In this document: one piece after another, positions 10,864-19,678 of the stretch | Numbering within the stretch: the stretch's first letter is position 1 | Layout of the letters: every line of letters begins with the position of its first letter | Assembly (NCBI RefSeq): GCF_900100735.1 | Contig: NZ_FNCJ01000025.1 | Coordinates: forward strand, 35,224 to 99,223 | Source of the DNA: Paraburkholderia phenazinium | Lineage (GTDB): Bacteria; Pseudomonadota; Gammaproteobacteria; Burkholderiales; Burkholderiaceae | Reading direction: 5' to 3' | DNA length: 64,000 bases | Notes under the pieces: model-generated | Told to the model about the DNA's origin: nothing | The model's database searches: none | The model's input: only the letters and a program-made list of their open reading frames with translations | Made by a program: the position numbers and the translations under genes

Positions 10864-12003
10864 TTAAGCGACCAGTTGTTCGAGCACGCGGCGGTACACG
10901 TTTTTGAGCGGCTCGATATGGGTGACGTCGATATGTTCGTCGATCTTGTGAATGCTGGCGTTCAGCGGGCCGAATTCGACCACCTGTTCGCAGATACGCG
11001 CAATGAAACGGCCGTCGGAGGTGCCGCCGGTGGTCGACAGTTCCGTGCTCACGCCGGTTTCGTCCTTGATTGCCTGGGCGAGCGCATTCGACAGGTCGCC
11101 GCGCGGTGTCAGGAACGGCAGGCCGCTCACCGACCACTGCAGATCGTATTCGAGACCATGCTTGTCGAGAATCGCATGCACGCGGCTTTGCAGCCCCTCA
11201 ACCGTGCTGGCGGTCGAGAAACGGAAGTTGAACATCACGTCGGCATGGCCCGGAATCACGTTGCTCGCGCCCGTGCCGCTATGGATGTTCGACACCTGCC
11301 AGGTGGTAGGCGGGAAGTATTCGTTGCCGTCGTCCCAGCGCTCGGCCACCAGTTCCGCCAGCGCGGGCGCGAGCAGATGCACCGGGTTCTTCGCCAGATG
11401 CGGATAGGCGATATGGCCTTGCACGCCCTTGACGGTGAGCTTGCCGGACATCGAGCCGCGCCGGCCGTTCTTCACCATGTCGCCGAACTGCACGCTCGAA
11501 GTCGGCTCGCCGACGATGCAGTAGTCGAGCCGCTCGCCGCGCGCCTTGAGCGCTTCGACCACCTTAACGGTGCCGTCGGTGGCGGGGCCTTCTTCGTCGC
11601 TCGTGATCAGGAACGCAATCGAGCCGCGATGCGCCGGATGCGCCGCCACGAACTCTTCGCTTGCCACCACGAAGCCGGCAATCGAGGTCTTCATATCGGC
11701 TGCGCCACGGCCGTACAGCATGCCGTCGCGATGGGTCGGCTCGAACGGCGGCGAGCTCCACTGCTCGAGCGGGCCGGTCGGCACCACGTCGGTGTGGCCG
11801 GCGAACACGAGCAGCTTGCCGCGCGTGCCGTCGACGCCGCGTTTGACCGCCCACAGGTTGGTCACGCCGTGCGATTCGATAGTCTCGCATTCGAAGCCAA
11901 GCGCCGTGAGGCGCTCGATCAGGATGCGCTGGCAATGCTGGTCGTCGGGCGTGACGGAAGCACGCGCGATCAGTTGTTCGGTAAGGGCAAGGGTGCCGGA
12001 CAT
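10864..12003 (-). CDS. dapE: Succinyl-diaminopimelate desuccinylase
   Basis: Hydrolyses N-succinyl-LL-diaminopimelate to LL-diaminopimelate in lysine and peptidoglycan synthesis. The 379-residue M20 metallopeptidase has the first zinc ligand in FAGHTDVVPTG (about 67), the bridging Asp in GRGAADMKTSIAGF (about 100) and the Glu pair in TSDEEGPATDGT (about 135). I start at the ATG at 12003 (MSGTLALTEQLIARASVTPD), which matches the family's N-terminus; an upstream in-frame ATG at 12069 would lie inside a terminator hairpin. It follows the ArsC-like gene but is separated from it by that terminator. Confidence 0.95.
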   Translation of the reverse strand: MSGTLALTEQLIARASVTPDDQHCQRILIERLTALGFECETIESHGVTNLWAVKRGVDGTRGKLLVFAGHTDVVPTGPLEQWSSPPFEPTHRDGMLYGRGAADMKTSIAGFVVASEEFVAAHPAHRGSIAFLITSDEEGPATDGTVKVVEALKARGERLDYCIVGEPTSSVQFGDMVKNGRRGSMSGKLTVKGVQGHIAYPHLAKNPVHLLAPALAELVAERWDDGNEYFPPTTWQVSNIHSGTGASNVIPGHADVMFNFRFSTASTVEGLQSRVHAILDKHGLEYDLQWSVSGLPFLTPRGDLSNALAQAIKDETGVSTELSTTGGTSDGRFIARICEQVVEFGPLNASIHKIDEHIDVTHIEPLKNVYRRVLEQLVA

Positions 12004-12030
12004 GGATTCAGTACAAGCCACTTTGAAATG

Positions 12031-12068
12031 AAAAAATGCCGGCTGCGGGTGAATCGCCGCAGCCGGCA
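12031..12068 (-). terminator. Intrinsic terminator between arsC-like gene and dapE
   Basis: Read on the minus strand, arms TGCCGGCTGCGG and CCGCAGCCGGCA (12 bp, perfect) enclose an 8-base loop and are followed at once by TTTTTTC. This is a textbook intrinsic terminator located 28 bp before the dapE start. It should end or attenuate the dapC-dapD-arsC-like transcript. Confidence 0.85.
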
Positions 12069-12129
12069 ACAGCTTCTTATGCGCGCGACGCCTGGACCAC
12101 AGGCGCTCGCTTCGCTCAGGCCAACAATC

Positions 12130-12495
12130 TCAGGCGAACAAGCTCTCGTACTCTTCCACGGAAAAGCCGAGCGTCTTGACCCGCCCGTTGACGACCACCA
12201 CTGGCCGCTTGATCACCGAAGGCTTGTGGATCATCAACGCGATCGCACCCGACACCGTGTCCGCGGCGGCCTTCATGTCGTCGGACAGGCCTCGCCAGGT
12301 CGTGCCGCGGCGGTTCAGCAGCGCGTCGAGCTTGACGTCCTTCAGCCAGTCCTGCACGAGCGGCTCGGTCACGCCGTGTTTCTTGAAGTCGTGGAATTCG
12401 AACTCGACGTTATGCTCTTCGAGCCACACACGGGCCTTCTTCACGGTGTCGCAGTTCGGGATGCCATAGACAACGGTTTTGGTGCCGCGTGCCAT
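12130..12495 (-). CDS. ArsC/Spx-family thioredoxin-fold protein (YffB-like)
   Basis: A 121-residue protein beginning MARGTKTVVYGIPNCDTVKK, with the single conserved Cys in GIPNCDTVKKARVWLEEH and KRPVVVVNGRVKTLGF near the end. These are features of the ArsC/Spx family, specifically the YffB type, which are not proven arsenate reductases. No second CxxC cysteine is present. The start ATG shares its A with the dapD stop codon (TGATG), so it is translationally coupled to dapD; I infer a link with the DAP pathway by position only. Confidence 0.88.
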   Translation of the reverse strand: MARGTKTVVYGIPNCDTVKKARVWLEEHNVEFEFHDFKKHGVTEPLVQDWLKDVKLDALLNRRGTTWRGLSDDMKAAADTVSGAIALMIHKPSVIKRPVVVVNGRVKTLGFSVEEYESLFA

Positions 12496-13334
12496 CAGTC
12501 GCCTCGCAGCAGCTCGTTGAGACCGACCTTGGCGCGCGTTTTCGCGTCGACCTTCTTGACGATCACAGCGCAGTACAGGCTATGCGAGCCATCCTTGGAC
12601 GGCAGGTTGCCCGCCACCACCACCGAGCCGGCCAGAATGCGGCCATATGTGACTTCACCGGTTTCGCGGTCGTAAATCTTGGTGCTCTGGCCGAGGTACA
12701 CGCCCATCGAGATCACCGAATTTTCTTCGACGATCACGCCTTCCACGACTTCCGAGCGCGCGCCGATGAAGCAGTTGTCTTCAATGATGACCGGGTTGGC
12801 CTGCAGCGGCTCCAGCACGCCGCCAATGCCCACGCCGCCCGACAGGTGGACATTCTTGCCGATCTGCGCGCACGAGCCGACGGTGGCCCACGTGTCGACC
12901 ATCGTGCCTTCGTCGACGTACGCGCCGATGTTGGTGTACGACGGCATCAGCACGACGTTCTTCGCGATGAACGAGCCACGGCGCGCGATAGCGGGCGGCA
13001 CCACGCGGAAGCCGCCTGCAGCGAAGTCTTCAGCGGTGTAGTTGGCGAACTTCGACGGCACCTTGTCGTAGAACTGCGTGTAGTTGGCACCCCCGCCGCC
13101 AGCCGGCATCGGCGCGTTGTCTTCCAGACGGAACGACAGCAGCACCGCTTTCTTCAGCCATTGATTGACGACCCAGTCGCCGTCTTTCTTCTCGGCGACG
13201 CGCAGTGCGCCCTTGTCGAGTTGTTCGATGGCGTGCGCGACGGCTTCACGCACGTCGGCGGGAGCGGCCTTCGGCGACAGGTCTGCGCGGTTTTCCCAGG
13301 CGTTATCAATGATCTGCTGAAGTTGTTGCGACAT
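12495..13334 (-). CDS. dapD: Tetrahydrodipicolinate N-succinyltransferase
   Basis: Transfers succinyl from succinyl-CoA to tetrahydrodipicolinate, the entry to the succinylase branch of lysine/DAP synthesis. The 279-residue protein has the N-terminal helical domain (MSQQLQQIIDNAWENRADL) and a left-handed parallel beta helix of hexapeptide repeats, with GAYVDEGTMVDTWATVGSCA around 165-185 as the active-site segment. Lies between dapC upstream and the ArsC-like gene, with which its stop codon overlaps. Confidence 0.96.
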   Translation of the reverse strand: MSQQLQQIIDNAWENRADLSPKAAPADVREAVAHAIEQLDKGALRVAEKKDGDWVVNQWLKKAVLLSFRLEDNAPMPAGGGGANYTQFYDKVPSKFANYTAEDFAAGGFRVVPPAIARRGSFIAKNVVLMPSYTNIGAYVDEGTMVDTWATVGSCAQIGKNVHLSGGVGIGGVLEPLQANPVIIEDNCFIGARSEVVEGVIVEENSVISMGVYLGQSTKIYDRETGEVTYGRILAGSVVVAGNLPSKDGSHSLYCAVIVKKVDAKTRAKVGLNELLRGD

Positions 13335-13399
13335 ATTCGTGGCTTATCGTGGATGAAAGAGTTGAAGTCTGAGGAAGAGGGGCTGCGTGGAACGCGCGC

Positions 13400-14617
13400 T
13401 CAGCGCGCGAGCCCATGGCAAAAGTCGACGATCCGCTGCGCGCCCTGGGTGCACTCGTCGACATCCGCGACAAGGGCGAGGCGCACGAAATTGCGGCCGG
13501 GGTTCGTGTCGTGCGCAGTGCGCGCGAGATACGAGCCCGGCAGAACCGTCACATTATAGTCGGCGTAGAGGCGCTGGGCGAACCCGGTATCCGAGAGGCC
13601 GGTGCGCGACACGTTGGCCCACAGATAAAAGGCGGCATCCGGCAGACGCACGTCGAGCACCTCGGCCAGCATCGGTGTGACGGTGGCGAATTTCTGCACG
13701 TACTTGGCGCGGTTCTCGCGCACATGCGTCTCGTCGTTCCAGGCGGCGATGCTCGCAGCTTGATACACCGTCGACAAGGCGGCGCCGTGGTATGTCCGGT
13801 ATAGCAGGAACTGCTTGAGAATCGCCGCATCGCCCGCGACGAAGCCCGAGCGCATGCCAGGCACGTTCGAGCGCTTCGACAGGCTGGAGAGCATCACGAG
13901 GCGCTCGAAGCCGCGGCCGAGCTGGTGCGCCGCTTCCAGCGCGCCGAGCGGCGGTCTGGTCTCGTCGAAATAGATTTCCGAGTAGCACTCGTCGGAGGCG
14001 ATCACGAAGCCGTAACGGTCGGACAGCGCAAACAGTTCGCGCCAGTCTTCGAGCGTCAGCACGGCGCCGGTCGGGTTGCCCGGCGAGCACACGTACAGCA
14101 GTTGGGTGCGCGCCCAGATGTCGGCGGGAATCGCCGAATAATCGCAGGCGAAATTGCGGGCCGGATCGCTATTGACGAAATACGGCTGCGCGCCGGCCAG
14201 CAAGGCCGCGCCTTCATAGATCTGGTAGAACGGGTTCGGGCAGAGTACGATCGCGGGCTCGCCCGCCGCGTTGCGCTTCGGGTCGATCACGGTCTGTGCG
14301 AGCGCAAACAGCGCCTCGCGCGAACCGGCCACCGGCAGCACTTGCGTGGCCGGGTCGACCGGCGGCAGGTTGTAGCGCTGCGTCACCCAATTGGCAATCG
14401 ACTCGCGCAACGCCGGCGAACCGGTGGTTGCCGGATACGCCGCCAGGCCGCCGAGCGAGGCGATTACCGCGTCGCGGATCAGCGCCGGGGTCGGATGTTT
14501 CGGTTCGCCGATGCCGAAGCTGATGTGCGGAAGGTTCGCGGGCGGCGTGACGTCCTTGAAAAGCACACGCAGCTTTTCGAACGGATAGGGCTGGAGGGAG
14601 TCGAGTAGCGGGTTCAC
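13400..14617 (-). CDS. dapC: N-succinyldiaminopimelate aminotransferase
   Basis: A PLP aminotransferase of fold type I that makes N-succinyl-LL-diaminopimelate. I start it at GTG 14617 (then NPLLDSLQPYPFEKL), giving 405 residues; the longer open frame to 14869 adds 84 residues of non-family sequence. Motifs include CNP-type substrate loop LCPNPFYQIYEG, SPGNPTGAVL and the PLP lysine in SSLSKRSNVPGMRSG. The assignment to DapC, rather than a general aspartate-type transaminase, rests on the motif pattern plus its place first in the dapC-dapD-arsC-like-dapE cluster. Confidence 0.92.
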   Translation of the reverse strand: MNPLLDSLQPYPFEKLRVLFKDVTPPANLPHISFGIGEPKHPTPALIRDAVIASLGGLAAYPATTGSPALRESIANWVTQRYNLPPVDPATQVLPVAGSREALFALAQTVIDPKRNAAGEPAIVLCPNPFYQIYEGAALLAGAQPYFVNSDPARNFACDYSAIPADIWARTQLLYVCSPGNPTGAVLTLEDWRELFALSDRYGFVIASDECYSEIYFDETRPPLGALEAAHQLGRGFERLVMLSSLSKRSNVPGMRSGFVAGDAAILKQFLLYRTYHGAALSTVYQAASIAAWNDETHVRENRAKYVQKFATVTPMLAEVLDVRLPDAAFYLWANVSRTGLSDTGFAQRLYADYNVTVLPGSYLARTAHDTNPGRNFVRLALVADVDECTQGAQRIVDFCHGLAR

Positions 14618-14935
14618 TTGGCGGATCGAGCCTGATCGAAGACGGGCAGAGACAGGTGATGGGCACGCGCGGTGGCCACAATCGCTGAAGTGCGGCGATT
14701 GGACGGCAGCGGCGGCGGACCGATGATTATAGCGTGGCGCAAGGCGCCGCGTGCTGGGCTGAGGGCCCGCGGCAGAGCGCGAACGCAGGGCGGCGGCGCG
14801 CGCAGTCCGCACCGGGCAGCCTGCGCGAATAAAACTGGGAGAGAGGATGCAGTCGGCAGTCGAGGGCACAGCAGGTCACCATGAACCAGGGCGCGCGAGC
14901 GGTGCACCTGAACTGCAAGGCAGGAGCGCCGCCCG
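14618..14935. other. 318-bp intergenic region between dapC and DMT permease
   Basis: Divergent promoter region for dapC (left) and the permease (right). It is very GC-rich and holds no open frame with family features on either strand. I see no clear promoter hexamers, repeats or hairpins that stand out from the composition. The only legible signal is the purine-rich stretch AACTGGGAGAGAGGA at 14834-14848. Confidence 0.5.
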
Positions 14936-15913
14936 ATGAACAACTGGCTTCGCGCGAGCTGGCCGACGCTCGCCATCATGCTGGGCGCGTCGGTGTGGGG
15001 GATGATCTGGTATCCGCTGCGCATGCTGGCCGCACTCGGCGTGACCGGCACGGCCGCGGGCGCGCTGACGAGCGGCGCCGGCTGCCTGTTCGTGCTGCTG
15101 GTGCGCTACCGTTCCATTGCCACGGTGCGCTGGCACTGGCTGCTGCCCGCGCTCGCGCTGGCAGCCGGCGTCACCAACCTGGGCTTCGTGTGGGGTTCGA
15201 TCCACGGCCAGGTGATGCGGGTGCTGCTGCTGTTCTACCTGACCCCAGCCTGGACCGCACTGTTTGCCCATTTCATTCTGCGCGAACGCCTGACGTGGGC
15301 GGCCGCGGGGCTGGCGGCGCTGTCGCTGGCGGGCGCCATGACCATGCTGTGGTCGCCGCAGCTCGGCGTGCCGCTGCCCGGCAATCTCGCCGAATGGGCG
15401 GGTCTCGTCGGCGGGATGGGCTTTGCCATGAGCAACGTGCTGATCCTCAAGACGAGCCGCGTGCTGCCGGATATGAAGGGCGAAATGCGCACCGCGACGA
15501 TTTTCGGCGGTGCGGCGCTCTTTAGCGCCTGTGCGTCGTTTTTCGAGGCGATGCCGGCGCCGCCCACCGGCGCTCATCTGGGCACCGCGGCGCTGCTGGT
15601 GCTGGGCTTAGGCTTCCTGCTGGCGTCGAACAACATGCTGGTTCAATACGGTGTGGCGCGGATTCCCGCCAACCGGGCGTCGATCATCATGCTGTTCGAG
15701 ATCGTGATTACCGCGCTCTCCGCGTGGCTGTTCGCCGGCGAGACCCCCGGTCCGCGCGAGTGGGCGGGCGGCGCGTGCATCGTGCTGGCCTCGGCGCTGT
15801 CGAGCTGGGTGCACCGGACGAAGGCGAAGCCGATCGGAGAGGCGCCGCCAGGGGCCGCTCTCGGCGACGATCGCGAGGCGAGGGGCCAGGATGGCCCACG
15901 GGCGATGGTATGA
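14936..15913 (+). CDS. EamA/DMT-superfamily permease
   Basis: A 325-residue inner-membrane protein with about ten hydrophobic segments from residue 10 to 290, arranged as two EamA halves (first half ends near WSPQLGV, second begins near GLVGGMGFAM). The family exports small metabolites such as amino acids; no substrate can be read from sequence. The tail after residue 295 is charged and cytoplasmic. Start ATG at 14936 begins MNNWLRASWPTLAIMLGAS. It is followed by smc 148 bp later on the same strand. Confidence 0.85.
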   Translation: MNNWLRASWPTLAIMLGASVWGMIWYPLRMLAALGVTGTAAGALTSGAGCLFVLLVRYRSIATVRWHWLLPALALAAGVTNLGFVWGSIHGQVMRVLLLFYLTPAWTALFAHFILRERLTWAAAGLAALSLAGAMTMLWSPQLGVPLPGNLAEWAGLVGGMGFAMSNVLILKTSRVLPDMKGEMRTATIFGGAALFSACASFFEAMPAPPTGAHLGTAALLVLGLGFLLASNNMLVQYGVARIPANRASIIMLFEIVITALSAWLFAGETPGPREWAGGACIVLASALSSWVHRTKAKPIGEAPPGAALGDDREARGQDGPRAMV

Positions 15914-16061
15914 TTGCCCCTGCTTGCCGTCGCGCGCCTTAGCGGGCGTGCGCGGCGCCCGTATCGCGGGGCTCGCATGGGGCGTTGCGCTGTAGCTGGA
16001 AACGGCTCGTGCGGCTCCTGCGGTCCACCTTCATTTCCCCTTTTCAATCAGCGATATCGCC

Positions 16062-19000
16062 GTGCGTCTGACCTCGATCAAACTCGCTGGCTTCAAGTCA
16101 TTCGTCGATCCCACGCATTTCCAGGTTCCGGGCCAGCTCGTCGGCGTGGTCGGTCCCAATGGTTGCGGCAAGTCCAACATCATCGACGCCGTGCGCTGGG
16201 TGCTCGGCGAATCGCGCGCCTCCGAGCTGCGCGGCGAGTCGATGCAGGACGTGATCTTCAACGGCTCTACCGCGCGCAAGCCGGGGAGCCGCGCCAGCGT
16301 CGAACTCGTGTTCGACAACGCCGACGGCCGTGCCGCCGGCCAGTGGGGCCAGTATGCCGAAATCGCCGTCAAGCGCGTGCTGACGCGCGACGGCACCTCG
16401 AGCTACTACATCAACAACCTGCCGGCGCGCCGCCGCGACATTCAGGACATTTTCCTCGGCACCGGCCTTGGGCCGCGTGCTTACGCCATCATCGGGCAGG
16501 GCATGATTGCGCGCCTGATCGAGGCGAAGCCGGAAGAACTGCGTGTGTTCCTCGAAGAAGCCGCCGGCGTCTCGAAGTACAAGGAGCGCCGCCGCGAGAC
16601 CGAGAGCCGCCTGCACGACACGCGTGAGAATCTGACGCGGGTCGAGGACATCGTCCGCGAACTTACGACGAACCTGGAAAAGCTCGAAGGCCAGGCCATC
16701 GTCGCGACGAAGTTCAAGGAGCTGCAGGCCGACGGCGAAATGAAACAGCGCCTCCTGTGGCTGCTGCGCAAGAACGAAGCCGGCGGCGAGCAGGAACGCC
16801 AGAAACGCGCCATCGAACAGGCGCAGATCGACCTCGAAGCCCATACCGCGAAGCTGCGCGAAGTCGAAGCGCAGCTCGAAACGCTGCGGGTGGCGCATTA
16901 TTCGGCAAGCGACGCCATGCAGGGCGCGCAAGGCGCGCTCTATGAAGCGAACGCCGAAGTCAGCCGGCTCGAAGCCGAGATCAAGTTCATCGTCGAATCG
17001 CGCAACCGCGTCCAGGCGCAGATCGCCGCCCTGACGGCGCAGCGCGAGCAGTGGCAGTCGCAGGCCCAGAAGGCTCAGGACGACCTCGAAGACGCGCAAG
17101 AGCAACTGGCGGTGGCGGAAGAAAAAGCCGCGCTGGCCGAAGACGAAGCCGCGGCGAAGCACGACGCGATGCCCGCGCTCGAAACCCGCTGGCGCGACGC
17201 GCAGGCGCAGCTCAACGAAGAGCGCGGCGGCATTGCCCAGACCGAGCAGGCCCTCAAGCTCGAAGCCGCGCACCAGCGCAACGCCGACCAGCAACTGCAG
17301 CAGTTGCAGCAGCGCCATGAGCGTCTGAAGTCGGAAGCGGGCGGGCTCGACGCACCCGACGAAGGCCAGCTAGAAGAACTGCGCATGCAGTTGGCCGAGC
17401 ACGAAGAGATTCTGCACGACGCCCAGGCGCGTCTTGCCGATGCCCAGGAAACGCTGCCGCGCCTCGATGGCGAGCGGCGCGCCGCCCAGGAGCGGGTGCA
17501 GTCGGAAAGCGCGCAGATTCATCAGCTTGACGCGCGCCTCGCCGCTCTCAAGCAGTTGCAGGAAAACGTCCAGACTGAGGGCAAGATCCAGCCGTGGCTC
17601 GAGAAGCACGAGCTCAACGGCTTGCCGCGCCTGTGGAAGAAGCTGCACGTCGAAGCAGGCTGGGAAACCGCACTTGAGTCCGTGCTGCGCGAGCGCCTTG
17701 CCGCACTTGAAGTGTCGAATCTCGACTGGGTCAAGGCCTTCGCGACCGATGCGCCGCCGGCCAAGCTCGCCTTCTATGCACCGCCGGTAGCTGGCGCGCC
17801 AGTCGCAAGCCCGGCCGCGCTGCGGCCGCTGCTGTCGCTGGTGCGCATCGACGATGCGGGCTTGCGCGCGGTATTGAACGACTGGCTGGGTCTGGCTTTC
17901 GTCGCCGACGATCTGGCTCAGGCGCTGTCGATGCGCTCGCAGTTGCCGGAAGGCGGGTCGTTTGTCGTCAAGGCAGGCCATGTGGTGACGCGCGTCGGCG
18001 TGCAACTGTATGCCGCCGATTCCGAACAGGCCGGCATGCTGGCCCGTCAGCAGGAAATCGAAAACCTGACCCGTCAGGTGCGCGCCCAGGCATTGCTCGC
18101 GGATGAAGCGAAATCGGCAGCGATTCGCGCCGAGGCTGCTCACACGCAAGCGGCGCAGGGTTTGACGGAAGTGCGTCAGCAAGCCGAACGCGCGACCCAG
18201 CGCGTACACGCGCTGCAGATGGACGTGCTCAAGCTCACGCAAGCGCACGAGCGCTACATGCAGCGCAGCACGCAGATCCGCGAAGAGCTCGAAGAGATCA
18301 CCGCACAGATCGACGAGCAACGCGCCTTGCGTGGCGAATCGGAGGCGAACTTCGAACGCCACGACTCCGAGCTCGCCGAATTGCAGGCGCGTTTCGAAGA
18401 CAACCAACTGGCCTTCGAAGCCCTCGACGAAGAACTGACCGCCGCGCGTGCGCAGTCGCGCGATCTCGACCGGGCCGCCACCGATGCACGCTTTGCCGCG
18501 CGCAACATGGCGAACCGCATCGACGAACTGAAGCGCAGCATCCAGGTGGCGCACGAGCAGAGCGAGCGCGTGGCCGGCTCGCTCGAAGACGCGCGCGCGG
18601 AACTGGAAACGATCAACGAGCAGACCGCCCATACCGGCCTGCAAGGCGCGCTGGAGATTCGCGCGGTGAAGGAAGAGGCGCTGCATGCCGCGCGTCTCGA
18701 ACTGGACGACCTGACCGCCAAGCTGCGAGCGCTTGATGAGACGCGTCTCACGGCAGAACGCGCGCTGCAGCCGCTGCGCGACCGCATCACCGAATTGCAG
18801 TTGAAGGAACAGGCCGCGCGCCTGAACGCCGAGCAGTTCATCGAGCAGCTCACCGCAGCGGGTGTCGACGAGGCCGAATTGCAGGCCAAGCTGACGCCGG
18901 ACATGAAGCCGTCCTACCTGCAAGGCGAAGTCACGCGCCTGAACAACGCCATCGCCGCGCTGGGGCCGGTCAACATGGCCGCGCTCGACGAACTGAAGGC

Positions 19001-19580
19001 CGCCACCGAGCGCAAGAGCTTCCTCGACGCGCAGTCGGCTGACCTGAACAGCGCAATCGAAACATTGGAAGACGCGATCCACAAGATCGATCAGGAAACC
19101 CGCACGCTGTTGCAGGGCACCTTCGATCAGGTCAACCAGCATTTCGGCGAGCTGTTCCCACGCCTCTTTGGCGGCGGTCAGGCGAAGCTGATTATGACCG
19201 GCGACGAAATTCTCGATGCCGGCGTGCAGGTCATGGCGCAACCGCCGGGCAAGAAGAACTCGACGATTCACCTGCTCTCTGGTGGCGAGAAAGCGCTGAC
19301 CGCAACCGCGCTGGTGTTCGCGATGTTCCAGTTGAATCCGGCGCCGTTCTGTCTGCTCGACGAAGTGGACGCGCCGCTCGACGACGCCAACACGGAGCGC
19401 TTCGCCAATCTCGTGCGCGCGATGTCGGACAAGACCCAGTTCCTGTTCATTTCGCACAACAAGATCGCGATGGAAATGGCCCAGCAACTGATCGGCGTGA
19501 CGATGCAGGAGCAGGGCGTGTCGCGGATCGTCGCGGTCGACATGGAAACGGCCGCGGGTTTCGCCCAGAATATCGTTTGA
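16062..19580 (+). CDS. smc: Chromosome segregation protein SMC
   Basis: Condensin-type ATPase that organises and segregates the chromosome. The 1172-residue protein has the full SMC order: N-terminal Walker A GPNGCGKSNII (about 31-41), two long coiled coils rich in Glu, Ala and Gln (about 170-500 and 665-1000), a hinge around 510-650, and the C-terminal signature LSGGEKALTATALVF followed by Walker B FCLLDEVDAPLDDAN. Start is GTG at 16062 (then RLTSIKLAGFKSF). Betaproteobacteria use SMC rather than MukB. Directly upstream of zipA, possibly co-transcribed. Confidence 0.97.
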   Translation: MRLTSIKLAGFKSFVDPTHFQVPGQLVGVVGPNGCGKSNIIDAVRWVLGESRASELRGESMQDVIFNGSTARKPGSRASVELVFDNADGRAAGQWGQYAEIAVKRVLTRDGTSSYYINNLPARRRDIQDIFLGTGLGPRAYAIIGQGMIARLIEAKPEELRVFLEEAAGVSKYKERRRETESRLHDTRENLTRVEDIVRELTTNLEKLEGQAIVATKFKELQADGEMKQRLLWLLRKNEAGGEQERQKRAIEQAQIDLEAHTAKLREVEAQLETLRVAHYSASDAMQGAQGALYEANAEVSRLEAEIKFIVESRNRVQAQIAALTAQREQWQSQAQKAQDDLEDAQEQLAVAEEKAALAEDEAAAKHDAMPALETRWRDAQAQLNEERGGIAQTEQALKLEAAHQRNADQQLQQLQQRHERLKSEAGGLDAPDEGQLEELRMQLAEHEEILHDAQARLADAQETLPRLDGERRAAQERVQSESAQIHQLDARLAALKQLQENVQTEGKIQPWLEKHELNGLPRLWKKLHVEAGWETALESVLRERLAALEVSNLDWVKAFATDAPPAKLAFYAPPVAGAPVASPAALRPLLSLVRIDDAGLRAVLNDWLGLAFVADDLAQALSMRSQLPEGGSFVVKAGHVVTRVGVQLYAADSEQAGMLARQQEIENLTRQVRAQALLADEAKSAAIRAEAAHTQAAQGLTEVRQQAERATQRVHALQMDVLKLTQAHERYMQRSTQIREELEEITAQIDEQRALRGESEANFERHDSELAELQARFEDNQLAFEALDEELTAARAQSRDLDRAATDARFAARNMANRIDELKRSIQVAHEQSERVAGSLEDARAELETINEQTAHTGLQGALEIRAVKEEALHAARLELDDLTAKLRALDETRLTAERALQPLRDRITELQLKEQAARLNAEQFIEQLTAAGVDEAELQAKLTPDMKPSYLQGEVTRLNNAIAALGPVNMAALDELKAATERKSFLDAQSADLNSAIETLEDAIHKIDQETRTLLQGTFDQVNQHFGELFPRLFGGGQAKLIMTGDEILDAGVQVMAQPPGKKNSTIHLLSGGEKALTATALVFAMFQLNPAPFCLLDEVDAPLDDANTERFANLVRAMSDKTQFLFISHNKIAMEMAQQLIGVTMQEQGVSRIVAVDMETAAGFAQNIV

Positions 19581-19678
19581 GTCAGGACGGCGCGAGCCTG
19601 TGCCCACGCTGCGGCTAGCTTGCCGCGCGGTGCAGGCTTCTTTGCCGCAGAAACAGAAGAATTGCTGATGGAGCATGC

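Noticed and set aside
10180..12675. 831-codon plus-strand frame opposite prmB, dapE and the ArsC-like gene
   Set aside because: Runs through three real minus-strand genes and the terminator between them; composition rich in Arg, His and Gln is typical of GC shadow frames.
14618..14869. 84-residue N-terminal extension of dapC
   Set aside because: Sequence is low-complexity and not aminotransferase-like; GTG at 14617 gives the family N-terminus.
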